Part shown: positions 8,258-17,654 of the stretch, piece by piece
Layout of the letters: every line of letters starts with the position of its first letter
Numbering within the stretch: position 1 is the stretch's first letter
Assembly: GCA_017549185.1 (NCBI GenBank)
Contig: JAFYVJ010000021.1
Location: 62,001-126,000 of the forward strand
Reading direction: 5' to 3'
DNA: 64,000 nucleotides
DNA from: Roseburia sp.
GTDB taxonomy: Bacteria > Bacillota > Clostridia > Lachnospirales > Lachnospiraceae
Translations under genes and position numbers: made by a program
The notes under the pieces: generated by a model
Seen by the model: only the letters and a program-made list of their open reading frames with translations
Database searches by the model: none
What the model was told of the DNA's origin: nothing

Positions 8258-9838
8258 ATGGAACGAATTGGCAGAGAAACAAAAAAGACAATTTTATTAG
8301 TAGTAGCGTGTGTGCTCGCGGTAGTGCTGGTATGGGGATTTAAGTATAAAGAGAATTACAATTATCTTAATTCCAATGCTACATGGCATGTGTTGCTCAC
8401 AGTTGGGGCATATGATGAGACTCCTGCAAGTGTACACAAATTTTTGCCGATTGTATCATTGGGCGATGAGATGGATAAGCATATTCAGTGGGCAGAAATG
8501 GTGGCTGATGAGGAGGGAAACTATTATTATACCTCATTCTCACCGGCGGGGTTTGCTTTGCCATATTTTTTCTTTAAACTGTTTCAATTACCGGTGACAG
8601 AAGGAAGCCTTTATATTTTTAATACAATATTATGTTGTTTGGCACTGGTGTTTACGATGAAACTTTTTGCAGATATATTTCAGAAACATCTGCGAAGAGA
8701 GGTAGTGTTAATTGTTACGGCATTGCTTTTTGCTTTTCAGACAGAAATTATGCATGGAATGGGTATGGTGTATTGGCACCAAAGTCTGACGCAGGTATTA
8801 TTACCTTTGCAGTTTTTATGCTTTTTCCATTTCGAAGATAGTAAAAAGTGGCGGATTGGCTATTATGCTTTGGCTATAATTATGCCGTATGTAGAGTGGA
8901 CAGGTTTTATTTCAAATGTAGGTGTGGCGTTGGGCTTATTTTTCAAACATGGTATTAAAATTCAAAAACAGGATTTTATGCGTGCATTTTGGACAGCGGT
9001 TTGTACTGTATTAGCATTGTTATTATTGTGTGGACATTATTTGAGTGTAGTAGACTTGGAAAGTTTCAGGCAGGCGTTACAGGATCGCTATCATATGAGA
9101 ACGACTTATGCTTATGCAACTACATTTAATCTATTGTGGGGGTATTGGAAATCATTTAAAACATTATGGATTTTGCTCCCGATACTAGGGATTAGTTGCG
9201 TGATTTTAAATAAAGGTGTAAAATGGATAGTAGAGTGGGTAGCTCTGTTGCCAATGCTGTTTGTCATGTTATTTCCTGTTATAGAGAATATAGTGATGAA
9301 AGAGCATGCGATATCGTATACGTATGATCGGATGAAGTTAATTTATCCGCTATTGTTATGCGTATTTTGGCTTTTGGCGGCTATGCCAAAGGATAAAAAA
9401 TGGTTTTCTTGTGGAATAGCAGGATTGGTAACATTGATGTCGGTGATTGGTATTAGTAATTATTTGAAAAATACAGAATATTTATGGCAGGCATCATATA
9501 GAACTGATAACGAAATATTAGCGGAATATTGTAGAGAGCATTACCATGAAGACAGTTTGTATGGACTGAAAAATGCAGCGGTTCGCGGATATGTAAATAT
9601 GCTTTTTGACCGCGGTATGTATGAGAATATTTCGGAATATACACTGCTAGAACTGGCAATGGAGAGAGATGCCAGATATGTTGTATTGGTAGATGTGGCA
9701 AATGAACCGGCACCCGCTAATACCTGGCATATGTATGCATTGGCGGGAGCAGCGGTGTATGATATGACAGATGGTACGCAAACGTATGTCCATGTTGTGA
9801 ACGGAGAAATTGTGGAAGAAGAGGGCGAAAGACAATGA
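8258..9838 (+). CDS. Multi-pass membrane protein, candidate GT-C glycosyltransferase
   Basis: A 526-aa protein: first helix about residues 10-26, then a loop containing DETPASVHKF, DEMDKH and YYYTSFSPAGFALPYFFFKLF, about ten helices, and a soluble tail of about 100 residues. The first-loop acidic residues followed by a proline/aromatic-rich reentrant segment resemble GT39-like GT-C transferases, which use polyprenyl-phosphate sugars. ATG 8258 is chosen for the TTAGGAGAG site 8 nt upstream; an in-frame GTG at 8222 would add 12 residues. It overlaps the next gene, a probable polyprenyl-phosphate sugar synthase, by four bases (ATGA), which fits a donor-synthase plus transferase pair. Confidence 0.55.
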   Translation: MERIGRETKKTILLVVACVLAVVLVWGFKYKENYNYLNSNATWHVLLTVGAYDETPASVHKFLPIVSLGDEMDKHIQWAEMVADEEGNYYYTSFSPAGFALPYFFFKLFQLPVTEGSLYIFNTILCCLALVFTMKLFADIFQKHLRREVVLIVTALLFAFQTEIMHGMGMVYWHQSLTQVLLPLQFLCFFHFEDSKKWRIGYYALAIIMPYVEWTGFISNVGVALGLFFKHGIKIQKQDFMRAFWTAVCTVLALLLLCGHYLSVVDLESFRQALQDRYHMRTTYAYATTFNLLWGYWKSFKTLWILLPILGISCVILNKGVKWIVEWVALLPMLFVMLFPVIENIVMKEHAISYTYDRMKLIYPLLLCVFWLLAAMPKDKKWFSCGIAGLVTLMSVIGISNYLKNTEYLWQASYRTDNEILAEYCREHYHEDSLYGLKNAAVRGYVNMLFDRGMYENISEYTLLELAMERDARYVVLVDVANEPAPANTWHMYALAGAAVYDMTDGTQTYVHVVNGEIVEEEGERQ

Positions 9839-10815
9839 AATTAATTATTCAGATACCTTGTTATAATGAAGCAGAGACTTTGGAAATTGCATTAAATGGC
9901 CTTCCAAAGCAGATTGATGGAATAGATACGATAGAATATTTGATTATTAATGACGGTAGTAAAGATAATACGGTAGAAGTGGCGAAAAACTGGGGTGTAC
10001 ATCATATCGTGAATTTTAAACGGAATAAAGGACTTGCGAAGGGCTTTATGGCAGGTATTGATGAGGCTTTACGCCAAGGTGCAGATATTGTTGTAAATAC
10101 AGATGCAGATGACCAGTATTGTGGTGCGGATATCGAGAAAATTGTTCGTCCGATTTTAGATGGAAAAGCAGATATTGTAATCGGTGCCCGACCAATTGAT
10201 GAGACAGAGCATTTTTCTCCACTTAAGAAAAAATTGCAGCATTTCGGAAGCTGGGTAGTTAGAAAAGCATCTAATACAGACATTCCGGATGCACCAAGCG
10301 GATTCCGTGCATATAGCAGGGAAGCAGCGTTACAGTTAAATGTTGTGAATGAATATACATATACCTTAGAGCAGATTGTGCAGGCTGGCAGAAATAAAAT
10401 AGCCATTATGTCTGTGCCGATTCGTACCAATGCAGAGCTTCGTCCATCTAGACTTTTCAGTAGTATGTTTGGATATGTAAAGAAGTCGATGCTTACCATT
10501 ATTCGTTCTTATGTTATGTACAAACCATTACAGTTTTTTATGATTTTAGGAAGTGTACCGGTGATTGCAGGTATTATTTTAGGTATTCGTTTCCTCATTC
10601 GTTTTATTATGGGAAATGGTGGAGGAAATATTCAGTCATTGATTTTGGTTAGTTTGTTAATCACAATTGGTGTGATGATGTGGGTAATTGGTATCTTAGC
10701 AGATACGATTGCAGCAAATCGTAAGATTATGCAGGACGTGCAGATGCGTGTGCGTAGGATGGATTATGAGTTGGAAGAGCTGCATAAAGGTGTGAAGGAA
10801 AAAGAGCATGAATAA
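9835..10815 (+). CDS. GT2 glycosyltransferase, DPM1-like polyprenyl-phosphate sugar synthase
   Basis: A 326-aa protein with a GT2 (GT-A fold) domain over residues 1-230: IQIPCYNEAETLEIAL at the N-terminus, NDGSKDNT, and the DADDQY metal-binding motif near residue 91. Two hydrophobic helices follow (about 232-255 and 265-290) and a basic tail. This domain order is that of dolichol/undecaprenyl-phosphate mannose or glucose synthases, which load one sugar on the polyprenyl carrier at the inner membrane face. It is translationally coupled to the upstream membrane protein (ATGA overlap) and overlaps the next GT4 gene by 8 nt. Confidence 0.8.
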   Translation: MKLIIQIPCYNEAETLEIALNGLPKQIDGIDTIEYLIINDGSKDNTVEVAKNWGVHHIVNFKRNKGLAKGFMAGIDEALRQGADIVVNTDADDQYCGADIEKIVRPILDGKADIVIGARPIDETEHFSPLKKKLQHFGSWVVRKASNTDIPDAPSGFRAYSREAALQLNVVNEYTYTLEQIVQAGRNKIAIMSVPIRTNAELRPSRLFSSMFGYVKKSMLTIIRSYVMYKPLQFFMILGSVPVIAGIILGIRFLIRFIMGNGGGNIQSLILVSLLITIGVMMWVIGILADTIAANRKIMQDVQMRVRRMDYELEELHKGVKEKEHE

Positions 10816-11980
10816 ACCAAAGGTTTTAATGACAGCATCTACGTTTCCGAGATACGAAGGTGATACAGAGCCAAGATTTGTTTTAGACTTGGCAAAATCA
10901 TTATCAGAAGAATATGATGTGACGGTTTTAGCACCATCTTTTCCAGGAGCAAAGTTACATGAGGTAATGGAAGGTGTTAAAGTAGAACGTTACCGATATT
11001 TCCCAGTTAATAAATTAGAAACATTGTGTTATCCGGGAGCAGTAGCTGCTAGAATTAAAGAGAAAAAAATAAGAGCATTTTTAGTTCCGTTTTTAATTTT
11101 AGGATTATGGAGTTATATTTTATTGCATCGGAAAGAGTATGATTTGATGCATGCACATTGGGTGATTCCGCAGGGAATTGTTCAGTCGTGGTTTAAAAAG
11201 CCTTATATTCTTACTGGACATGGTGGAGATATTATGTCTATGAATAAAGGCTTTTTGAAGGATTTGAAGAAAAAAGCCTTTGAAAAAGCCAGTCAGGTAG
11301 TGGTTGTATCAAAACAATTAGCAGAAAAAGTGAAAGAAATGGCACCTTCCGTAGAATCAGAAATTATTTCTATGGGATGTGATACAACGATGTTTTCACC
11401 ATCATATAGAAAAGAAAACTATTTTAAACAGAATGAAAAGAAAGTAATTCTGTTTGTTGGTCGTTTAGAAGAAGTAAAAGGCGTAGAGTATTTAATCGAC
11501 GCTATGGAATATACAGAGGCAAAGCTTGTTATTGTGGGTGGAGGCTCGTTAGAAGAAGCTTTAAAAAATAAAGCAGAGAGATTTGAGGACAGAATAGAGT
11601 TTTTTGGACCGAAAACACATGCCGAACTAAGAGAGATATATCCATCAGCTGATGTTTTTGTGATGTCTTCTGTTACTACACAAAAAGGAGCAAAGGAAGG
11701 TTTTGGTCTGGTAATGCTTGAAGCTATGGCATCGGGTGTGCCGGTAGTAGCATTTGCGTCCGGTGGAATACCACAGCTTATCACACATAATGTAAATGGT
11801 TTGTTGTGTGAAGAAAAAGATATAAAAACATTAGCAGAGAATATTAATAAGGTACTTCATGATGATGTGCTTAGAGACAGACTGATTCAGAGCGGAAATC
11901 AGACTGTGAAGGAATATGATTATAAAGAAATTGCAAGGAAATATAGTAAGATATATGAAGATGCAATGAGGAGTGTTTGA
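10808..11980 (+). CDS. GT4-family glycosyltransferase
   Basis: A 390-aa cytoplasmic GT-B enzyme. The N-terminal half begins with a Rossmann-like segment (STFPRYEGDTEPRFVLDLAKSL); the C-terminal half has VILFVGRLEEVKGVEYLIDAM and the family E-x7-E motif in EGFGLVMLEAM followed by ASGGIPQLI, typical of GT4 retaining transferases using nucleotide sugars. It probably adds one residue to the lipid-linked repeat unit. The stop codon overlaps the next start (TGATG at 11978). The exact sugar cannot be told. Confidence 0.85.
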   Translation: MNKPKVLMTASTFPRYEGDTEPRFVLDLAKSLSEEYDVTVLAPSFPGAKLHEVMEGVKVERYRYFPVNKLETLCYPGAVAARIKEKKIRAFLVPFLILGLWSYILLHRKEYDLMHAHWVIPQGIVQSWFKKPYILTGHGGDIMSMNKGFLKDLKKKAFEKASQVVVVSKQLAEKVKEMAPSVESEIISMGCDTTMFSPSYRKENYFKQNEKKVILFVGRLEEVKGVEYLIDAMEYTEAKLVIVGGGSLEEALKNKAERFEDRIEFFGPKTHAELREIYPSADVFVMSSVTTQKGAKEGFGLVMLEAMASGVPVVAFASGGIPQLITHNVNGLLCEEKDIKTLAENINKVLHDDVLRDRLIQSGNQTVKEYDYKEIARKYSKIYEDAMRSV

Positions 11981-12948
11981 TGAAGAATGCTTTGGTAACG
12001 GTAATTGTGCCGATTTATAATGTAGAGGAATATTTGCCGCGTTGTGTAGATTCAATTATTGAGCAGACCTATCGGAATTTAGAGATTATTTTAGTGGATG
12101 ATGGTTCTACTGATACTTGTGTAAAAATTTGTGATGAATATGAAAAAAAAGATGAGCGAATTATTGTAGTTCATAAAAAGAATGGCGGGTTGAGTGATGC
12201 TAGAAATGTCGCACTTGATATTGCAAAAGGTGATTATATTACCTTGGTAGATAGTGATGACTATTTGAAAGAAGACTATGTAGAGTATTTATATTCTTTG
12301 CTAACAGAAAATCAAGCAGATATTGCAACCTGCGAATTAAAAAAAGTATATGATGGGGAAGAGCTTGAAGAATGTCAAGAAGATATAGAAGTTATCGATG
12401 GGGTTAGTGCTTTAGAGTGTATGTTATATCAAAGAAAAGTAGCTCCGTGTGCTGTTTGTAAGCTTTATAAAAGAGAACTTTTGGATACAATAAGGTATCC
12501 GAAAGGAATATATTATGAAGACTTGGCAACGATATACAGAATACTCTTACAAGGATGTAAAGTAGTAATAGGCAAAAAACAGAAATACTATTATTATCAG
12601 AGAAGAAATAGTATTATGAATCAAACTTTTAATGAAAAGAAGTTACATCGATTATATGTGACAGAGGAATTAAAGGAATATGTCGAAGAACGGTGTCCAC
12701 AGTTAATAGAGGCAGCTAGTGCAAGATGTTTTCTTGCCGGTATACAAGTATATAGAGAAATTCCTTATAAACAAATAAATAAGAAATACATAGATGAAGC
12801 TTGGGATCAGATAAGAAGATATAGAATGAGTGTTATTATGAATTCAAAAGCAAAGATGTCAATGAGAATTATGGCATGGAGTTCTTTTTTGGGAAAGCGA
12901 GTATTAGCGTACCTGGGAAAAATGTATTCTATTGTTTTTGGAAACTAG
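11980..12948 (+). CDS. GT2 glycosyltransferase (tandem paralogue 1)
   Basis: A 322-aa GT2 enzyme: VTVIVPIYNVEEYLPRCVDS at the N-terminus, the nucleotide-binding VDDGSTD, and LVDSDDYLKEDY containing the DxD metal site near residue 95. Beyond residue about 220 it has a basic/aromatic tail without clear membrane helices. The start is ATG 11980, overlapping the previous stop (TGATG), with AATGAGGAG upstream. It is closely related to the next gene over its whole length, implying a tandem duplication with diverged specificity. Confidence 0.85.
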   Translation: MKNALVTVIVPIYNVEEYLPRCVDSIIEQTYRNLEIILVDDGSTDTCVKICDEYEKKDERIIVVHKKNGGLSDARNVALDIAKGDYITLVDSDDYLKEDYVEYLYSLLTENQADIATCELKKVYDGEELEECQEDIEVIDGVSALECMLYQRKVAPCAVCKLYKRELLDTIRYPKGIYYEDLATIYRILLQGCKVVIGKKQKYYYYQRRNSIMNQTFNEKKLHRLYVTEELKEYVEERCPQLIEAASARCFLAGIQVYREIPYKQINKKYIDEAWDQIRRYRMSVIMNSKAKMSMRIMAWSSFLGKRVLAYLGKMYSIVFGN

Positions 12949-12970
12949 TTTTAAAATTTTGGGGTGAGCT

Positions 12971-13942
12971 ATGCAAAGACCATTAATTTCAGTAATTGTA
13001 CCGGTATATAATGTAGAGGAATTTTTGAATAGATGTGTGGATTCAATTATCCGGCAGACGTATCAAGAACTTGAAATAATATTAGTAGATGATGGTTCTA
13101 CGGATAATAGTGGTGCGTTGTGTGATGAATATGTACAGAAAGATAGCAGAATAGTAGTTATTCATAAAGAAAATGGTGGTTTGAGCGATGCTAGAAATGC
13201 GGCTATCGAAATAATGAAGGGTGAGTTTGTTGCATATGTTGATAGCGATGATTATTTGGCGGATGACTATATTGAGTATATGTATAATCTGTTAATAAGT
13301 GAAAATGCAGATATATCTGCGTGTGCAATAAAAACCGTATGTGATTATACAGAACAATTAGGGGTAATTAAGGAGAAGATTGTTATATATGATGCGTATG
13401 AAGCACTAAAAGCTATCTTATATCAAGGATGCTTTGTGCCAAGTGCATGTTGTAAATTATATAAAAAAGAATTATTTGAAGATATAAGATATCCCAAAGG
13501 GATGTATTATGAGGATATGGCGATTATCTATAAATTGTTAGATAAGTGTCAAAAAGTAGTGATTGGAAACCAACAAAAATATTACTATTATCAAAGAGCA
13601 AACAGTATAATGAATGAGTCATTTAATCCAAAAAAAATGCATCGAATTCAGATTGTAAATGAATTGAAGAAACATGTTGATAATAGATATCCAGAACTAA
13701 AAAAGGCAACTAGTGCAAGATGTTTTAAAGTAGGATTGCTCACATATCAGGAGATTCCATATAAAAAACAGTATAGAGAATATATTGATACAGCGTGGAA
13801 GCAAATACAAGAGTATCGATGGGAAACTATAAAAAATAATGAGGCAGGGATATTATTAAGACTGATAGCAATAAGTACATTCTTGGGAAAAAGAGTAGTA
13901 TCGATACTAGGAGATTTACAGGCAATAATATTTAAAAATTAG
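12971..13942 (+). CDS. GT2 glycosyltransferase (tandem paralogue 2)
   Basis: A 323-aa GT2 enzyme, colinear with the preceding gene (ISVIVPVYNVEEFLNRCVDS, VDDGSTD, YVDSDDYLADDY, and shared motifs such as RYPKGMYYEDMA and YYYYQRANSIMN). The conserved N-terminal catalytic half and similar C-terminal third show recent duplication. It presumably adds a second residue of a related sugar or linkage to the repeat unit. Its ATG has GGGGTGAG as ribosome site; the gap to the previous gene is 22 nt. Confidence 0.85.
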   Translation: MQRPLISVIVPVYNVEEFLNRCVDSIIRQTYQELEIILVDDGSTDNSGALCDEYVQKDSRIVVIHKENGGLSDARNAAIEIMKGEFVAYVDSDDYLADDYIEYMYNLLISENADISACAIKTVCDYTEQLGVIKEKIVIYDAYEALKAILYQGCFVPSACCKLYKKELFEDIRYPKGMYYEDMAIIYKLLDKCQKVVIGNQQKYYYYQRANSIMNESFNPKKMHRIQIVNELKKHVDNRYPELKKATSARCFKVGLLTYQEIPYKKQYREYIDTAWKQIQEYRWETIKNNEAGILLRLIAISTFLGKRVVSILGDLQAIIFKN

Positions 13943-13944
13943 AT

Positions 13945-15141
13945 GTGGAAAATGTAAGAGAGAAAATGGGAAAAATTATTGGCGAATTAAAAACTAACAT
14001 GGATCTTTGGCAACTGTTGCTGATTGAGAAATGTACTGGTTGGATTAAAGTAAAAGAAAAGCGATATGAAAAATTTATAAGTGAAATAACACAAATAGAT
14101 TCTATTGAGAATTATAGCGAGTTTTATGATAAAATGCAGCGTGCACTTGACGAAAAGCAAGTATTAGCAAGCACTAATTATGGTGCAGAAGCGACTTATT
14201 ATGGATATTATGATTCTTTATTTGAGTATGCAAAGATGAAAAAGGGAAGACTAGTTCTTATTCCTTCTTTTGAACATGGTGTACGTTTTGGCGCACCAAA
14301 ATGGAGATATAAAAACAATAGCGTATGCTATGCATGTCAAGGTCCGAAAAGAGTATATGAGATACATGATGTTAATCCATTAAAACCTGTATTTGTACTT
14401 GGACCATATATTCATTATGCACAGTATTATTATTCGGTAGAGAAAATGCAGATGTTGAAGCAACAATTTGGAAAAACCTTATTAGTTTTTCCGAGTCATA
14501 CTTGCGAGGATAACCAACAGAGCAGAAATGAAAAGGCATTTGTTGATGTTGTAAAGGATAAATATTTGTCGGAATATGACACTCTTTTAGTATGCATGTA
14601 CTGGAATGATATTAATGATCCGGTTGTAGATGCATTTAAACAAATTGGAGGTAAGATAGTATCAGCAGGTTTTAGGGGAGATACTAATTTTATAAAAAGA
14701 TTAAAAACATTATTATATCTGGCAGATGATGTTGTAGTAAACGATATAGGAACTAACATTGGTTTTGCATATTATATGGGATGTAATGTATATCTGGAAG
14801 CAAACAAGAAACAGAGTGCGGATAAGGTGTTTCAGCAAAATTATAATATATTCGAAAAAGCATTTTACTCTCCAAATAAAAGATTTTCAGTAGAGCAGAG
14901 AGAATTACAAGAAAAGTTATATAATGATTATTGGGGAGGACAAGATTTTTTACTGTCACAGGAAGATATAAAAGGAATACTAGAGACTCTGCAATATGTT
15001 TGTGCAGAAAGTAAATATTCGATTAAACATATACCTATAGTTATGAAACAGATTATTTGTGACGGTAAGAATTCAAACGAACAGAAAAAAAGAAGATTAA
15101 GTGAAATATTTAAAAATTCGATTGCAATAAAAGATAACTAA
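13945..15141 (+). CDS. Conserved protein of the glycan locus, possible GT-B-type transferase
   Basis: A 398-aa soluble protein I cannot place with certainty. The N-terminal 90 residues are helical and charged. From about residue 95 alternating beta/alpha segments appear (LVLIPSFEHGVRFG, VFVLGPYIHYAQYY, KTLLVFPSHTCED, DTLLVCMYWND, ADDVVVNDIGTNIGFAYYMG), a pattern like a GT-B fold or UDP-GlcNAc-2-epimerase-like half. A glycan-modifying role is inferred from position between glycosyltransferase genes. The start is uncertain: GTG 13945 gives the longest form; ATG 13966 (GAGAG upstream) is an alternative. Confidence 0.5.
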   Translation: MENVREKMGKIIGELKTNMDLWQLLLIEKCTGWIKVKEKRYEKFISEITQIDSIENYSEFYDKMQRALDEKQVLASTNYGAEATYYGYYDSLFEYAKMKKGRLVLIPSFEHGVRFGAPKWRYKNNSVCYACQGPKRVYEIHDVNPLKPVFVLGPYIHYAQYYYSVEKMQMLKQQFGKTLLVFPSHTCEDNQQSRNEKAFVDVVKDKYLSEYDTLLVCMYWNDINDPVVDAFKQIGGKIVSAGFRGDTNFIKRLKTLLYLADDVVVNDIGTNIGFAYYMGCNVYLEANKKQSADKVFQQNYNIFEKAFYSPNKRFSVEQRELQEKLYNDYWGGQDFLLSQEDIKGILETLQYVCAESKYSIKHIPIVMKQIICDGKNSNEQKKRRLSEIFKNSIAIKDN

Positions 15142-15166
15142 AAAATTTGCAAAACGGAGAGATGAA

Positions 15167-16204
15167 ATGGATATAAAAATATCAGTAGTAATACCAATGT
15201 ATAACGGTTCTAAAACAATCAGAACTTGTTTAGAACAATTAGATAAGCAGACATTTAAGGGAAAGTATGAAGTACTTGTGGTAGATGATAAGTCTACAGA
15301 TGAGAGTGTTACTGTTGTCAAAAATATGATAAAGACATTTTTGCATGCACAAGAGTTTAAAGTTATTGAATCTTGGGAGAATGGAAGAGCAGGGGCAGCG
15401 CGAAATTTAGGCGTTAAAAATGCTAAGGGTGAATATATCCTTTTTGTCGATCAGGATGATTATCCGGATAGTAGAATGTTGGAAACATTGTATGAATTGA
15501 CACAGGAAGGAAAAATTGAATGTACGGCGTGTGATATTCATGATAAAGATGGAAGTCAGTATAGTCGTGTATATTTGGGAACAAAAGATGCGTTAGAGGA
15601 TGAGGATAGAAGAGCTTTGATGCGAAAGCATGGATATTCCTTTGCTATTTTGATAAAAAAAGATGTAATTGAAAAAAATCATATTTTTTTTCCGGAAAAA
15701 GTAATGTATGAAGATGTTCTATTTGGTTGTGGACTATACGCATGTATTCAGTCATTTGCTAATACTGATGAAAAATTATATTGGCGTGATGATGACGAAC
15801 AGAGTCAGACTTTTACAATGACAAAACCGAAAATGGTGGATAGAGTAAAGGCGGCTAAGTGGTATATTGAAAATTATTTGGGAAATGCATCGATAAGGAA
15901 TTGGCAAGCAGAATTACATATGGCGGCGTTTTACTATATATATCTTAGTTGTACATGGTGGATGATATGTCGAAGAGAATTATTCGATTATAAAATGTTG
16001 TTACAGAATATTGCCTATGTGCGAGCATTTCATCTTTCACCACGCGAAATATGGAAAAATGAATCCAGATATAGCGGAATCAAATTATTGATATTGCTTG
16101 TTATATATGAAATTCCTCTTTTGATATATCCAACGCATAGTGTGATGATGTTTCTTAAACAATTAAAAAAGTTTTTGGGAAGAGTTATTGATAAAAAAGG
16201 ATGA
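15167..16204 (+). CDS. GT2 glycosyltransferase
   Basis: A 345-aa GT2 enzyme with ISVVIPMYNGSKTIRTCLEQ, VVDDKSTDES, ENGRAGAARNLGVKNAKGEY and the DxD-type FVDQDDYPDSRM (about residue 97). The C-terminal 120 residues are aromatic-rich and may lie on the membrane. ACGGAGAGATGA precedes the ATG at 15167. It is more distant from the 11980/12971 pair than they are from each other. It overlaps the flippase gene by 17 nt if that uses TTG 16188. Sugar specificity unknown. Confidence 0.8.
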   Translation: MDIKISVVIPMYNGSKTIRTCLEQLDKQTFKGKYEVLVVDDKSTDESVTVVKNMIKTFLHAQEFKVIESWENGRAGAARNLGVKNAKGEYILFVDQDDYPDSRMLETLYELTQEGKIECTACDIHDKDGSQYSRVYLGTKDALEDEDRRALMRKHGYSFAILIKKDVIEKNHIFFPEKVMYEDVLFGCGLYACIQSFANTDEKLYWRDDDEQSQTFTMTKPKMVDRVKAAKWYIENYLGNASIRNWQAELHMAAFYYIYLSCTWWMICRRELFDYKMLLQNIAYVRAFHLSPREIWKNESRYSGIKLLILLVIYEIPLLIYPTHSVMMFLKQLKKFLGRVIDKKG

Positions 16205-17630
16205 TGAGATATTGAAGAGTAAAGAAGGAAAGCAAAAAGAAGTAGTAAAAGCGAGTTTTTGGTATTTAATTAGCAATGTGATACTAAAGGGGATTAATTT
16301 TTGGACAGTACCCATTTTTGCTAGAATTTTAACACAAAGTGAATATGGGTATTTTAATAATTTTGCAACATGGTTATCAATAATAACAATTGTTGCAACT
16401 ATAAATTTGAGTACTTCATTGCCAAGAGCCAGATTTGATTTTGAAGATGATTTTGGAAATTTTATTTCGTCGAATTTATTATTGGGCTCATTTAGTGTAG
16501 TTTGTTTTTTTCTAGTTTTTTTGCTTAATAAGAGTTGGTTATTAAATATTTTTTCGTTAGATATAAAGTATATATATATAATATTTGGAAGTTTGTTTTT
16601 TTTACCTGCATTTACCATGTTTCAACAGGTACAAAGGTTTGCGTATAAGTACAAGATGGTAATTTTGCTTACAGTTTTAACAACTATAGGCAATGTAATT
16701 TTTTCATTCTTATTAATATATTTGATGGATAATAATCTGGATGCAAGAATTTATGGTGCGCAGTTGCCAACATTTTTAGTATCGTTAGGTCTATATGGTT
16801 ATTATTTGTTAAGGTTTCATCGATTTAGATTTTCCTATTGTAAATATGCATTGGCAATTGCAGTTCCATATGTAGCACATATGCTTGCTAATACCGTACT
16901 GAGTTCCATTGATAGAACAATGATTACAAGCATATGTGGAGCGGAAGATAATGCTTTATACAGCATGGCGTATAATATAGCGTTAATATTGACTATTTTA
17001 TATGATTCAATGAATTCAGCATATGCACCTTGGCTAGGGGAACAGTTGCATGCGAAAAACTATTTGGAAATTAAACAGTATAGTTATGGATATATATTAT
17101 GTTATGGAATTATAGTTTTAGGAGTTATGTTAATTGCACCAGAATTACTTTGGATATTAGGAGGAGAAGCATATATACCAGCTAAATATGTTATTCCACC
17201 TGTGCTATTAGGAGTTTTTTTCTTGTTTTTATACAGTATGTATGTAAATATTGAACAATATGAGAAGAAAACAAAAGGAATGGCAATTGCTACTATTATA
17301 GCAGCTACATTAAACTTGGTATTAAATTATTTGTTTATACCTAGATATGGTTATGTTGCAGCGGCGTATACTACGCTTGTGGGATACATTTTTTTGTTCG
17401 TATTCCATTATATATTGGTTAAAAAAATGGGATTTAGCATGGTATATGACAGCCAGTATATTGTGAAGATAAGCATGATAATGTGTATTTTAACACTAAT
17501 TACAACATTTTTATATGAAAGTATGGTTTTAAGATTTATATTTGCAGGTATATATATATTTGTGCTATTATATATAGGAATAAAAAATAAAAAGAATATT
17601 ATAAAATTTATAAAGAAATCAGACGATTAA
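16188..17630 (+). CDS. Wzx-type oligosaccharide flippase (MATE/MVF superfamily)
   Basis: A 480-aa protein of about 12-14 hydrophobic helices with the family's opening (ASFWYLISNVILKGINFWTVPIFARILT) and GYFNNFATW. Proteins of this kind move undecaprenyl-diphosphate-linked repeat units across the membrane before polymerisation. It follows the glycosyltransferase genes and precedes the pse genes, the usual Wzx place in a Wzx/Wzy locus. No ATG fits: TTG 16188 (GGGAAGAG upstream) and TTG 16212 (AAAGGA upstream) are both possible, so the first few residues are uncertain. The region is very AT-rich compared with its neighbours. Confidence 0.85.
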   Translation: MIKKDDEILKSKEGKQKEVVKASFWYLISNVILKGINFWTVPIFARILTQSEYGYFNNFATWLSIITIVATINLSTSLPRARFDFEDDFGNFISSNLLLGSFSVVCFFLVFLLNKSWLLNIFSLDIKYIYIIFGSLFFLPAFTMFQQVQRFAYKYKMVILLTVLTTIGNVIFSFLLIYLMDNNLDARIYGAQLPTFLVSLGLYGYYLLRFHRFRFSYCKYALAIAVPYVAHMLANTVLSSIDRTMITSICGAEDNALYSMAYNIALILTILYDSMNSAYAPWLGEQLHAKNYLEIKQYSYGYILCYGIIVLGVMLIAPELLWILGGEAYIPAKYVIPPVLLGVFFLFLYSMYVNIEQYEKKTKGMAIATIIAATLNLVLNYLFIPRYGYVAAAYTTLVGYIFLFVFHYILVKKMGFSMVYDSQYIVKISMIMCILTLITTFLYESMVLRFIFAGIYIFVLLYIGIKNKKNIIKFIKKSDD

Positions 17631-17654
17631 GAGGATTTTAAGGAGGAAAGTTTT

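Noticed and set aside
10002..10499. Minus-strand ORF of 165 codons inside the DPM1-like gene
   Set aside because: Shadow of a strongly coding plus-strand gene.
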